A stretch of 64,000 nt of DNA from Pseudofabraea citricarpa. Taxonomy: Eukaryota > Ascomycota > Leotiomycetes > Helotiales > Dermateaceae. The translations under genes and the position numbers were made by a program. Numbering within the stretch: position 1 is the first letter of the stretch; each line of letters starts with the position of its first letter. This document shows positions 44,691 to 57,367 of this stretch, in pieces. Location: contig JAPWGK010000002.1 in assembly GCA_029641185.1 (NCBI GenBank), positions 2,170,001-2,234,000 on the forward strand. The letters are read 5' to 3'. The notes beneath the pieces were generated by a model. The model did not search any database. It was not told the origin of the DNA and was given only the letters and a program-made list of their open reading frames with translations.

Positions 44691-45298
44691 TTATCCTCTC
44701 AAAGCCCCTGAGCCAACAGCCTCGTGAACAACGAACTATTGACAACAGCGCTGCACCTGCTGGCATTGTACGGATATTGAAGTCGATCATCGTCATAATG
44801 AGAAAACGAGGTCGAGTTTTCTTGCGGGCGAGATGCGATTTCCAGGGTCAGGGGAGCTCGGGAACTCTATATTTAGTTGTCGGCAGTGGCAGTGGGACGA
44901 ACGAATTACTTTCACGGCACGCGGAAGAATAATAAGCCCTGGAGCCTGGGGCCTGGTGGCCTGCAAACTCTCATCCATCAGCTCACCCTCACCTCACCCA
45001 ATACGAACTGAAGATATATTCTTTTCTCAATGTCATCGGCCATTCAACTGACGACCGACGTTGTGTGACAGAGGTTCTGTCATCCGATACTTCAGATGAA
45101 CCGATTTGCTTACAACAAAGCGATGAACTGCCGTCAATCGCACCCGCCTTACCAAGAATCATTTCGCCGAAGACGGAAGTCCAGAAGGTATCCACTCTTC
45201 CCTGCCTTACAAATTCCCATGTCATCCAGGCCTGCTGTGGTACAGTATATTTCCTTATAACACGGTAGGTTTCGATCTCCTTTCACAGCCATGCAGAG
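44691..45298. other. Divergent spacer GH17 / MFS transporter
   Basis: About 600 bases. Short frames only. The transporter's promoter must lie in the right half; no clear TATA box. Confidence 0.4.
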
Positions 45299-46891
45299 AT
45301 GGAAGAATTGAAGAAGGACGAAGGCGGCAGCGATGTCGAGCGACAATTAAAGGCCGAGCTTCCCTCATCGTCGAATTCTTCAGCCCACGACGATAACAAG
45401 CCTGCAGAACCACCGCTTCCACTCCTTCAAGAAATCGCCTTCGTGGCAACGGTTTGCTCTGCACAACTCCTCACGCAGGCCGGCCTGGGACAAGTCATCG
45501 CACCTCTCCACATTATCGGCGCCTCCTTCGATGTCACCTCTCCTGCTCAACTGAGTTGGTATGCCGCAGCATACTCTCTCACTGTCGGCACATTCATTCT
45601 TCCTTCGGGGCGATTAGGAGATGTGTACGGACACAAGAAGATATTTGTGATAGGATATGTGTGGTATGGGCTATGGAGTCTGATAGCAGGATTCAGCATA
45701 TACGTCAACTCGAATTACGGCGGCCATGTTTTCTTCTCGATATGCCGTGCTTTCCAAGGCATTGGACCTGCGTTGTTACTCCCAAATGCTCTCGCTTTAC
45801 TGGGAAGAGCATATCCCGATGGACGGAGAAAACATATGGTATTCAGTCTGTTTGGAGGTTGCGCGCCCAGTGGATTTGTGGTCGGTGCTGTATTCTCCAG
45901 CTTGTTCGCACAGAAGGCTTGGTGGCCATGGGCATACTGGACGATGGGAATCTTCTGCGCCGCCATGGGAGCACTCAGCTGCTTCACCATACCAACAGTC
46001 GACGAAGGTGAGTTCCGCCGAACAATCTCAAGAGGTGGCATTGGTTGGAAGGCGCGCTGGAATCATCTTGATGGTGCTGGTATGATCAGTGGTGTTTGTG
46101 GGCTTGTTCTCATCAATTTCGCGTGGAACCAAGGCCCGGTCGTTGGATGGTCCACGCCATATGTTTTTGTTCTGTTCATCATTGGCATTCTCATCATCTC
46201 TGGGTTTTTCTACATCGAGCATCAAGTTCCGAATCCCCTGGTTCCTGTACGTTCTTTATCCCGAGACACATTGTTCGTATTGGGTTGCATCGCAGCCGGC
46301 TGGTCATCCTTCGGTATTTGGGTCTTCTACCTCTGGCAATTCCTCGAACTAGAGCGACATGTTACTCCTCTTCTGGGCTCAGCCATGCTGGCCCCAACAG
46401 CTATTTCGGGTCTGACAGCATCCATCGCTTGTGGCTACTTACTCGGGGTTCTTGGTCCTCCGAAGATCATGTTATTATCGATGACAGCGTTCTGCCTCGG
46501 CAACATCCTACTGGCAACCGTACCGGTCAATCAGATATTCTGGGCTCAGACATTTGTTAGCATTGTGATCACGCCTTGGGGAATGGACATGTCTTTCCCA
46601 TCTGCGACAATCGTCTTGAGCAACTCGATGCGCCGCGAGGACCAGGGAGTGGCTGCAAGTTTGATCAACACGGTTGTCAACTACTCCATCTCCATCGGGC
46701 TCGGCATCGCGGGTCTCGCTGAAAGCAAGCTGAACGACGAAGGGAGAAACCTGCTCAAGGGGTACAGAGTCGCCTGGTATGTAGGTATCGGCCTTGCGGG
46801 CATGGGCATACTGATTTCGATTCTTTTTGTAATTTTAAGTAGAATCAAGCCGGAGAAGAAGGAGAAGGAGGGGCCGGCTAATGACGAATGA
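45299..46891 (+). CDS. MFS drug:H+ antiporter, ATR1-like (DHA2 type)
   Basis: A membrane exporter; relatives in yeast (Atr1) export aminotriazole and borate. One exon gives 530 residues. A hydrophilic N-terminal tail (about 45 residues, acidic) precedes about 14 hydrophobic segments. Signatures are LPSGRLGDVYGHKK (motif A between helices 2 and 3), RAFQGIGPALLLPNALALLGRAYP (helix 4, motif B region) and GCAPSGFVVGAVFSS in helix 5 (motif C type). HHH/short lysine-rich tail (KPEKKEKEGPANDE) at the C-terminus is cytosolic. It lies between the GH17 and the VAO-type oxidase; co-function is not evident. The substrate cannot be predicted. Confidence 0.88.
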   Translation: MEELKKDEGGSDVERQLKAELPSSSNSSAHDDNKPAEPPLPLLQEIAFVATVCSAQLLTQAGLGQVIAPLHIIGASFDVTSPAQLSWYAAAYSLTVGTFILPSGRLGDVYGHKKIFVIGYVWYGLWSLIAGFSIYVNSNYGGHVFFSICRAFQGIGPALLLPNALALLGRAYPDGRRKHMVFSLFGGCAPSGFVVGAVFSSLFAQKAWWPWAYWTMGIFCAAMGALSCFTIPTVDEGEFRRTISRGGIGWKARWNHLDGAGMISGVCGLVLINFAWNQGPVVGWSTPYVFVLFIIGILIISGFFYIEHQVPNPLVPVRSLSRDTLFVLGCIAAGWSSFGIWVFYLWQFLELERHVTPLLGSAMLAPTAISGLTASIACGYLLGVLGPPKIMLLSMTAFCLGNILLATVPVNQIFWAQTFVSIVITPWGMDMSFPSATIVLSNSMRREDQGVAASLINTVVNYSISIGLGIAGLAESKLNDEGRNLLKGYRVAWYVGIGLAGMGILISILFVILSRIKPEKKEKEGPANDE

Positions 46892-47831
46892 ATCGATTCC
46901 ATAGACTGTTAGATTATTAGACTTAGACAAGAACACAGAGATGAGTTAGGAAAGCCTCGGACACGAAAGGACTCTGCAATATAGAATTTATAAACATTTT
47001 TGATCCTTTCATTTTCTCTTACTTGTTCGACTGATGGAAAAATTCCCGATGTGTTCCTTGTAAACCTCCCATCGTTTTGTACGAAAGATATAATGCCCAC
47101 CAAGCACATACAGAATCAATACCATGACATGACGTCTCCTTCTAGGAGAAGAGAAGCAATTTCTCAAAGTTGGCTTTTTATTCCAACGAAAAGAGTGCTG
47201 CTTTCGTATGCTGCTAGCTGTAAATTTTTGGTTTATGTTATTGCTCCCCTTGAAACTACCAATTGACATAGGCTTGTGTTCGATAATATTTGATTTGATT
47301 GGACAAAGTTTGAATCACCTGAAAAATAGATCTCTAATAAGCTCGTGAGGGGATCATTGATTTTCTAGAACCGCTTCTTTCAAGTGAAATTTGTATACTA
47401 CTTTTTTTTACATGGGGCTTTTATTCCGTTCATCCAAAAACGATGGAAGATCACACCTTCGCACTGCCTCGCCCTTATAAATTGACTTGAACCTATCTTG
47501 TCATCTAATATTACTTCGTATACTAAAATTTACCTATTGTCTATGAGTATTGCAATTCTCTGTCTTCTTTCACAATATGCTTCCTTTGCTCGCTTAGCTC
47601 AAGCTGGTTTCTGAACCTCGGATGTTGTCGATCACTGGAATTCGCGAGGGGGTGGGGTTCGGTGAGAGCCCACCTTCTTACTCTCCCGGGCGTTCCATAG
47701 GGAAGCTCCACAGGTGCACATAACTCCTCAAGTATAATTTACTATTACAGTATCCTCAAGTTGATTCATCCAACTAATAGCAGTTGATTTTCATTCTTGT
47801 GATTACATATTTCATTTGGCCGGATCCGGGA
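46892..47831. other. Convergent spacer
   Basis: About 0.9 kb between the 3' ends of the transporter and the VAO gene, AT-rich. No gene or RNA was recognised. Confidence 0.4.
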
Positions 47832-49997
<2,166 letters not shown>

Positions 49998-52423
49998 TTC
50001 GCCTAGAACAAACTTTTCGAACGATCGTAACGCTTTTCAAGTCTTATCGGGGCATCTCAGAAGTAGGAGACCCAGGTACAAGCTGCAGAGCATGGAAATA
50101 TATAGTGCTCACAGTTTTGGGGGACACGGCGGGGAACTGGCGGAACATGGCCGCGGGAGGTGCGAATGTGTGATATTCCCGATGCATCTGCTGGTTTATC
50201 CCATGCGGCTTCGATTTGTGCCTATCCTTTGAAATGTGGGGGACTGCTATGTCATCGCCGACTCGGTGCAGCAATCCTGGTTGTGATCTGTAAGTATGCG
50301 GAAGTAGGAAGTACCGCACCACCGCAACCCTTCATAAATAACCCACCTCCAATTAAGAATGTGGGGTCTTCCCGATCATCTGATCAACCCCACCATATCT
50401 CGCCCTTGCTCAACAAAAGTCGCTGAATATACTGTCTGATGAGATGTTTAAGAGCTGAGAAGAGATTGGGTTTGAATAGAATTCGTTGTGGTTTTTGTGG
50501 ATTGTTAAGTGAGGTTGGTGTGATTAGAACAAGGGCATCGGCAAACAAGCAACTAAACATTTATTGACAGAGCACATAACCGACAAGCATATTAAAGACC
50601 TTCAAGTTTATCTTTGGTTTTAAGTAGTTTGATTTGCTTCCTCTTATTATCCCGTGTCATATGATAAATCGTAAGGTCCAGCTATTTGTAGGAGAAACAA
50701 ATGTGGAGTGCATTCAATGGATGGCTTTCTGAATCACTTCCTACCATGTAGCACAATCATGTATAATACTATTTAAATACGATCATGATCATCCACCAAT
50801 ATATAAACTGGGACAAAACTAGACTTATGATAGGTTATGGTGGTCTTTTATACTTAAAAGAATTTAGTCATCTTTTTCAAACCATGCAGAATTTGCTTCC
50901 GCGGGTTACCCCAACTATAATTACATTAGATCCAACCAACCATGATTCTTCCTGTCATGCTTCTTCTACACGTAGTAGACTGCTTGAAAGCGTAGAATTA
51001 CAGATACAACGCGACAAAATCCATAATCTGTCATTTGCACATCGTTTCATTGGAAAATCTCCTATCGAATTACAAATAAGCAAAGTCTTGTGAAAGCAAA
51101 GGCAAGTTGAATCTATTTCAGTACCTTGTCTGCGAATTATAACATTTCATTTCCCGCACGTCTTCTAGAAGGGAGGTTGGAAAGCCCAGACAATTTTCTA
51201 AGCGTGGAGGGATTCAAGGACATTAAATTGCTAGTAGTTCTGATATCCTCTCCAAATCTTAAGCAGTCAATTATTACTATCGCTATCCGGTGATCTGTAT
51301 TACTCTCACTAGTGATGAAGTCGAGAAGCCTCGATCGTGGAAAAGGGTACCGGGCGATCTGCTGAAGGATTGAAAGACCCATGGAAAAATGTGCACTTGA
51401 TGAATCCTCTGGTCTTACAAGAAGAATGGAAAAGAAAATCATAATCTATAAATCGGGATGCGTTTTCTGTCGAGTTAAATACCTGCCCAGGTAAATAAGC
51501 CGATAAAACAACAAAAGAACTGAGGACTAACCACTTTCCTCTCGGTAAAACCATTTCCTGTCAGTAGATTGATTGTTATTATAGCGACAAACCAAAGTAG
51601 CCATGTGACTAGCTATGTAACGCGAGACTTCAAGAGTACATATCTATGTATATAGAGCTACTTCTTTCAATCAGCATCTACTATTTAATCTCTATTCGTT
51701 CTTTATCTCTTATTTCTAATTCTTTGTTATTTAAGCGAGCTAAGGTCTCTTCCATTCCTCTATTGCAAATACTTCTCTATATTGCTAACAAGATGGATAC
51801 TCCTAGATACCAGTGGAGTAATTTAGTACAAAGTTTCATTTTATTTTGTTTGCATTCTTCTTCCTCTTTCTTTTCGCCATACCCCGAGTATCTGATCGAG
51901 TTCTTCCGTTCAGAGGCTGGATCATCCAGCATTATAACAGTTTCAGAAAAGTGCATCTAGTTCGGTACGGATTGACCAAAGGCAACTAACCACCTGTGCT
52001 TGTATGAGGAAGGATTGTATGTATTTAGAATCAGACGTCGAAAGATAATAAACTGGGTAGGCAGCGGAAAATATCACAAGGAAAGCAAGAGCACCCTCTC
52101 CACACGCCCCGGCGGAGAGATTTGGTAGTGAATAATCTGGATTGAATAACTGATATGGTATCTTCTATAATGCACGGGCTATAAACAATATCCGACACAT
52201 CTCTGCATGTGCAAGCAGCAATCTAAGATAAGAGATGGTCGAGAACCTCGACTTCGTATCAAGAAATTACAACTTTTGTTCCGAGACAAAAGAAAAAAGG
52301 AAAGAGCAAAGAAAGAACACCCATGTGAATGCATTAACATTAAACGTTATGGTTTCCCCCCCCATGCTATGTATGCCATGCCCAACCTAGGCCATTATAA
52401 AAACATAAAAAACAAAGAAGAAT
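49998..52423. other. Gene-free, AT-rich 2.4-kb stretch
   Basis: Left part (49998-50560) is the promoter of the VAO gene. From about 50560 to 52060 the sequence is visibly AT-rich, with short frames on both strands and no motif, which could be decayed repeat or RIP-mutated DNA. No intact transposon gene, terminal repeat or tRNA was found. Confidence 0.45.
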
Positions 52424-53800
52424 CTACGCCTTGCTGCACTCCAGAAAGTTCCAGATATCCTTACAGCACGTATCGAGCGACTTCTTCGTCTTCCACTCGA
52501 GTTCCGTCTCAGCACGGCTCGGCATAGCCACGCAGATACCGACGTCACCCTCTCGTCGACCGGCCATATTGAGGGGGATCTTCGAGTCGGACACATTCTC
52601 GAGGGCGCCGACGACATCGAGGACCGAATGGCCCGTGCCACTGCCCAGATTATAAGTGCGGAAGCCTTTGGCGACGCGGCCATTGGACGCCGCAGCCAGA
52701 GCGGCGATATGGCCATGAGCCAGATCAGTGACGTGGATGAAGTCGCGGACGGCGGTGCCGTCCGGCGTCGGGTAGTCGGAGCCAAAGACGTTGACGGTTG
52801 GCGACTGGCCCGTCATGACCTTGACGACGACGGGCAGCAGGTTCGTCGGCGTGCCGCGCGGGTCTTCTCCCAGCAGGCCAGACTCGTCGCAGCCGACGGG
52901 GTTGAAGTAGCGCAGCGCGATGATGGTCCATTCCGGGTCGGCTAGCGCCAGGTCAGCCAGAATGGCCTCGCACATCCATTTCGTTCTTCCGTACGGGTTC
53001 GTCAGCCCTGAGCAGCCTCCGTCGATGGTCCGCGGCTGGCCGTCGTAGTCGACGAACGACTCCGTGGCGTGCGTGCAGTATTCTTCCCGCAGCGGGCGCC
53101 CTGAGTTGGCAATCGACCCGTATACGGTTGCCGACGAGGAGAAGATGAAGGTCTTGATGTTGAAGGTGTTAAGGGTGGAGCAGAACTCGACCATGCCGGC
53201 TACGTTGTTGGCGTAGTAACTTAGTGGATTCTTGATGCTTTCTGAAACGGATTTGTATGCGGCGAAATGGATCACGCCTTGGATTCTGGAAGTCACCGTG
53301 GCATCGTGGCTCGGTGCTGTGTTCAGCACCTGTGGTGTCTCCATGTACTGTTCCAGTATGTCTTTCATAGCCTTGGTGTCACGGTAGTCGGCTTCATGCA
53401 GGACCATGAGAGGTGCTGCCTCGCATCGTGTCTGGTAGAACTGGTTTACCAGTCTTTCGATCCGGTCATAGACGCCTCGGTAAGAATTGCTGAGGTTGTC
53501 GATGATGATGATGTTGTAACCGGCCTTCAATAACTCGAGACATGTGTGACTGCCGATATATCCAAGTCCACCCACTACTGCAATGTACTGACGGTCGGGG
53601 AGTAATAGGTCCTGGACCGAATCACAATAGATGGATGCATCCAAGGGTGTCGAGGCATCATGGTCAAAAACAGAACTCGAGCGAGAACACCTCAGCGATG
53701 AAGCCTCAGAATCCGAAGAAAGATCCAGCGAGGCATAATCTTCTGGGTCTGAGTGCAAGATCATCGGACTCGATGGCAGAGAGACGTGGTGGAAATCCAT
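52424..53800 (-). CDS. uge3: Uge3: UDP-glucose/UDP-GlcNAc 4-epimerase (GAG cluster)
   Basis: Interconverts UDP-Glc/UDP-Gal and, in A. fumigatus Uge3, UDP-GlcNAc/UDP-GalNAc, the precursors of galactosaminogalactan. One exon, 458 residues from the ATG at 53800 (a GTG further upstream is not used). An N-terminal ~70-residue Ser/Asp-rich extension precedes the Rossmann fold: GGLGYIG (77-83) binds NAD, IDNLSNSYRG follows, HFAAYKSVSESIKNP is the catalytic-face helix, SSSATVYG gives the catalytic Ser/Thr, and NPYGRTKW contains the YxxxK Tyr and Lys. LRYFNPVGCDESGLLGEDP and PDGTAVRDFIHVTDLAHGH are the GalE sugar-binding loops. GDVGICVA places Cys at about residue 423, aligned with the human GALE gate residue. 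Divergent from sph3, with 453 bases between starts. Confidence 0.93.
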   Translation of the reverse strand: MDFHHVSLPSSPMILHSDPEDYASLDLSSDSEASSLRCSRSSSVFDHDASTPLDASIYCDSVQDLLLPDRQYIAVVGGLGYIGSHTCLELLKAGYNIIIIDNLSNSYRGVYDRIERLVNQFYQTRCEAAPLMVLHEADYRDTKAMKDILEQYMETPQVLNTAPSHDATVTSRIQGVIHFAAYKSVSESIKNPLSYYANNVAGMVEFCSTLNTFNIKTFIFSSSATVYGSIANSGRPLREEYCTHATESFVDYDGQPRTIDGGCSGLTNPYGRTKWMCEAILADLALADPEWTIIALRYFNPVGCDESGLLGEDPRGTPTNLLPVVVKVMTGQSPTVNVFGSDYPTPDGTAVRDFIHVTDLAHGHIAALAAASNGRVAKGFRTYNLGSGTGHSVLDVVGALENVSDSKIPLNMAGRREGDVGICVAMPSRAETELEWKTKKSLDTCCKDIWNFLECSKA

Positions 53801-54253
53801 TAGGTCGAAGTGAAGCACGTGAAGAATATTAGGCGAGGTATGTAAGAAATTCTTTGGAATGAGAGACGACCGACTTTACTTAAACTCTCTAGACCAAGGA
53901 ACTGTGATCCCTGAAAGTCAAAGTGCCAAAGGTAGCGATGACTGGAGGACAATTAAGTAGCCGTTCCCTAGGAGATCTCGGGGCCGGGGAGACACGAGGA
54001 TCGACGTTGCTTTGGGAAGTGTTTGTAAGGCTTGTTGTTTCGCATCATCTCAACGCCCCTATAGGTATATATATATATAGCGGCTGAATAATTTCAAGCT
54101 AGATATTTTCTCTTCTCGCCTCCGAGCCAGACTTGTATCCATTTTCTTGCCTGCAACCTTGGCATGATCGTTCGTGCATAAAGCCAAAAGAGCCGTCCTT
54201 CCTCTTCTCGCTCACGGCTCAACACGAAACAACACCGGAGCACGTTTTCTCTC
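53801..54253. promoter_or_regulatory. Bidirectional uge3-sph3 promoter
   Basis: The 453-base gap must serve both divergent genes. A TATATATATATATAG run lies at 54065-54079, about 180 bases before the sph3 ATG. Co-expression of the pair is expected from this layout. In A. fumigatus the cluster is controlled by MedA, StuA and SomA; no specific binding sites are claimed here. Confidence 0.5.
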
Positions 54254-55326
54254 ATGACTTCCCTAGACGCCATTCGCCGTTCAAAGTTCTGGTCACGCAA
54301 GTACCTCCTGGGTCTACTCCTGGCAGTGGTTATTATAGCTATTGTGGTTCCCATTGCGGTCGTATTTGGAAGGAAGAAGGGAAGCTCGACAAGGTCCGAT
54401 GTCCTTGTGCCTCTCTATGTGTATCCAGCACCTGGAGCATGGGATCCCTTGTTTACAGCGTAAATTACCATTGAGTTTTATCGTTTTTGGTTCTTGTCAG
54501 GACTAACAGTCCATAGTGTAGAGGAGCACCCTGGTCTTCACTTCACGGTCGTAGTGAACCCAGCCAGCGGGCCTGGCCAGAGTGGACCCGATTTGAACTA
54601 CACGAGAGAGATCCCTAGGTTGAATGCTTATGCCAATGTGCGCACTGTTGGATACGTTTCGACCAACTACACCTCCAGAGCAATCGATTTAGCGCTCGAA
54701 GATGTCCGCACATGGGCGACATGGTCGGACAACCCCGACCAAAATATCTCCATGCACGGCATCTTTCTCGATGAGGCTGTTTCCCTGTACGAAGAGACTA
54801 GCTTGCAATACTATGGGCAGATTGCCTCATCAATATGGTCAAGCAGTGGACTTGGTCGTGATCCTTTGGTGAGTCCTACCCCGGTGCCAGTCGAACGACT
54901 GCCAATATCATGAGGCTTTCGAGGGGTCCAGTGGCATCATAGTCGATGCGCTTAAAGCAGCAGCCCTCGCTTCCAGTTGAAAGAATTAACAGAGATCAGA
55001 TAATACACAACCCTGGCGTGATCCCTGACGAGCGCTACCTCGCATTTTGCAACCTTACCATAGCGTTTGAGGGCAGCTACTCCACCTACCAGATCCGTGA
55101 CCACTCAAGAGCCGTCTCGGAGTTTAGTAAATCGTCCAAGTACGGTCGAGACTACTTCGCCTCAATCGTCCATGGAGTTCCCTCCGGCATATCGAGGAAG
55201 GATGAGAAGGCCTTTGTCAAGGATGTACGATCGTCTAGTGGTAGTGTCTTCATCACTGGGTTGACGATCGATTACTACTCCAGCTTTTGGTCTGGATGGC
55301 TAGGATTTGTAGACGACTTGGCGTGA
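54254..55326 (+). CDS. sph3: Sph3: membrane-anchored spherulin-4 GH135 glycoside hydrolase
   Basis: Endo-hydrolase that cleaves partly N-acetylated galactosaminogalactan; in A. fumigatus it is required for GAG production. Three exons (54254-54459, 54517-54868, 55000-55326) give 294 residues. An N-terminal basic stretch and a hydrophobic anchor (about 17-38, YLLGLLLAVVIIAIVVPIAVVF) make it a type II membrane protein. The catalytic TIM-barrel begins with LVPLYVYPAPGAWDPLF, the spherulin-4 start. The acidic pair in HGIFLDEAV (D154, E155) and the Glu in IAFEGSY (E210) fit the catalytic residues D166, E167 and E222 described for Aspergillus Sph3. IIHNPGVIPDERY and ITGLTIDYYSSFWSGWLGFVDDL complete the domain. 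The second intron (131 bases) is the least certain junction. Confidence 0.9.
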
Positions 55327-56326
55327 GGTTTTTGGCAGGTAAACAGGACAGGCTAAGCGTTGGAACCATTGCGTCTACGAGTATGCGACTGGTAGAGCTT
55401 AGGTTAGTGCCAAGTTGGGGTTTTGGGGGTTGTTAGATTTTTCACAATTGCATGCTGCCATTGGAAAACTCAGTTTTGTCGGTGAAAAAGTAGCTTATAT
55501 CCGCGATTCCAGGGATGGACAAGGACTTTGTTGACAACAATGCACTCGTATATGCACTCTCCGATCACAATCGTGGAGACCCAAGAGCCAAGGGGTAGAC
55601 TTTTGCCAGGATGCTTGAAGTTTGGCTCCTGATATTTGTAGGGTTAGCGAGTGCCATGGAACTGGTCGTTGAGCCCCTGCCAGTCAAACGTTTTTAGTCG
55701 GCTGGCTCTGGGGCTTTTGCAACCGCCGCCTCTCCCCGAGCCCCTCCCGCCAAGCGACCGCTTAATTGTGGTGTCACTGGTGTGTGTTGTCTTGAGCTTC
55801 TGAGCCTCGTGTCTATTTTAGGTAAGTAAGTTTGAATGACTGATCTTGTGCTGGAAAGAGACTTAGCCACCACTTGGCCATGGCAAGCATGGAGCGACAA
55901 GTCAATCTCAACAACCTCAAAGCCTTTCTAGAACCCCAAAGCGCCCACAAAAGCTCGGATGAAGGGTGCTCAAGCATCGATTTGTGCTGGGCAGACTGGG
56001 TTCCTCTCTTTCGCTCACCCTGAATCACGGCGTCTAGCCTTTATTGTCCAGCCTCACGAGCCTGTCAGCTCTTGTTGTCGCCATAAGAGCATGCTCGTTG
56101 CTTGACGTGTTTCCACCACCAAGAAAACACTCTCCGGAGCGGGGGAATTCCTGGCTCGGTCCTCTCTCGTTTTTTTCCTTTCCACATTTTTCTCCAACAC
56201 GGCGGCATCTTTACTCCTTTCTCACCTCACCCATCTCACCTCTTTCTGCATACCTACACGCACGCCGGTGCCCCCAACCGCCCAGCACCCAAGCAGACCA
56301 GACAGCCAGTATCCACCGCGTCGAGG
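55327..56326. other. Spacer between sph3 and ega3
   Basis: About 1 kb with the 3' end of sph3 and the promoter and leader of ega3. A CT-rich tract (CTCTCTCGTTTTTTTCC) lies near 56160-56190. An open frame runs into ega3 from 56102, but it lacks an ATG before 56327. Confidence 0.45.
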
Positions 56327-57367
56327 ATGTCGGCATCGTCATTCTCGCACTCGTCCTCACCCTCGCCCACCAGACACGACCACGGCGGCAGCGACATGAA
56401 GGCAGCGACAGGAGCACCGTCGTCGTCGCCGTCCTGGCTGGCTCAGCGGACGAAGAAGTTCTGGATAGCCGTGGGGATCCTGCTAGCGATCGCGATCGGA
56501 TTGGGAGTGGGGCTGGGGGTCGGATTGACCCAGGGACAAGGCGACGATGATTCTGATAATGATTCCGGATCCGGCGGCGATGCGGGCAGCACGCCATCCC
56601 CACCACCAAGCAACAACACCAATGCCACATCGGGCGATTTCTGGAGACCCGCCGCGTCGGAATCCTGGCAAATCGTGCTCGGCTACGCGTTAAACGACAG
56701 CTCGGCCAGCGTGAGCGTCTACGACATCGACCTGTTCGACAACTCGGCCGCCACCATCCAGGCGCTGCACGACCAGGACCGCCGTGTCATCTGCTACTTC
56801 TCCGCCGGCAGCTACGAGGACTTCCGCCCGGACTCGAGCGACTTCGAGAAGAGCGACTATGCGAAGCCGCTCGATGGCTGGCCCGGCGAGTACTGGCTCA
56901 ACACGAACTCCACCAACGTGCGTGGTATTATGACTAAACGGCTGGCCTTGGCTGCTGAGAAGGGCTGCGACGGCGTGGATCCGGACAATGTGGACGGCTA
57001 CGACAACGACACTGGCCTGGATCTCACCACGGCCGACGCCGTCGACTACCTGACCTTCTTGGCCATTGGAGCCCACAGCCTCAACATGTCCATCGGGCTC
57101 AAGAACGCCGGCAGCGTGGTCAATGCTACGCTCCCCATGATGCAGTGGGAGGTCAACGAGCAGTGTGTGCAGTACGACGAGTGTGAGCTCTTCCAGCCCT
57201 TCATCCAGGCGGGCAAGCCCGTCTTCAACATTGAGTATCCCAACTCGGCACCCTCCATCAGCCAGACCACCAAGGACAGAGCGTGTGGAGATGGCGATGC
57301 CTCGACTCAAGGATTCTCATCCGTCCTCAAGGAGATGAATTTAGGCAACTGGGTGGAATATTGCTGA
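56327..57367 (+). CDS. ega3: Ega3: membrane-anchored GH114 endo-alpha-1,4-galactosaminidase
   Basis: Cleaves alpha-1,4 galactosamine stretches of galactosaminogalactan. One exon, 346 residues from the first ATG in the frame. A Ser/His-rich cytosolic tail (1-40) precedes a transmembrane anchor (about 44-68, with GLGVGLGVGL) and an acidic Gly/Ser/Pro linker (70-105); the catalytic domain is thus luminal or extracellular, as in A. fumigatus Ega3. The GH114 barrel starts at SWQIVLGY; RRVICYFSAGSYEDFRPD (152-169) and GCDGVDPDNVDGYDN (213-227) are the two strongest family motifs and carry candidate catalytic Asp residues. MSIGLKNAG and PVFNIEYPN follow. Two Cys near the end (320 and 346) could pair. 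Same strand as sph3. Confidence 0.9.
   Translation: MSASSFSHSSSPSPTRHDHGGSDMKAATGAPSSSPSWLAQRTKKFWIAVGILLAIAIGLGVGLGVGLTQGQGDDDSDNDSGSGGDAGSTPSPPPSNNTNATSGDFWRPAASESWQIVLGYALNDSSASVSVYDIDLFDNSAATIQALHDQDRRVICYFSAGSYEDFRPDSSDFEKSDYAKPLDGWPGEYWLNTNSTNVRGIMTKRLALAAEKGCDGVDPDNVDGYDNDTGLDLTTADAVDYLTFLAIGAHSLNMSIGLKNAGSVVNATLPMMQWEVNEQCVQYDECELFQPFIQAGKPVFNIEYPNSAPSISQTTKDRACGDGDASTQGFSSVLKEMNLGNWVEYC

Noticed and set aside
54870..54999. Reading through the second sph3 intron
   Set aside because: The frame contains stops (for example TGA after PIS near 54911) and the spliced form joins conserved family sequence.
56102..56326. 75-codon extension at the front of ega3
   Set aside because: It has no ATG and overlaps the CT-rich leader; the ATG at 56327 gives the expected type II topology.
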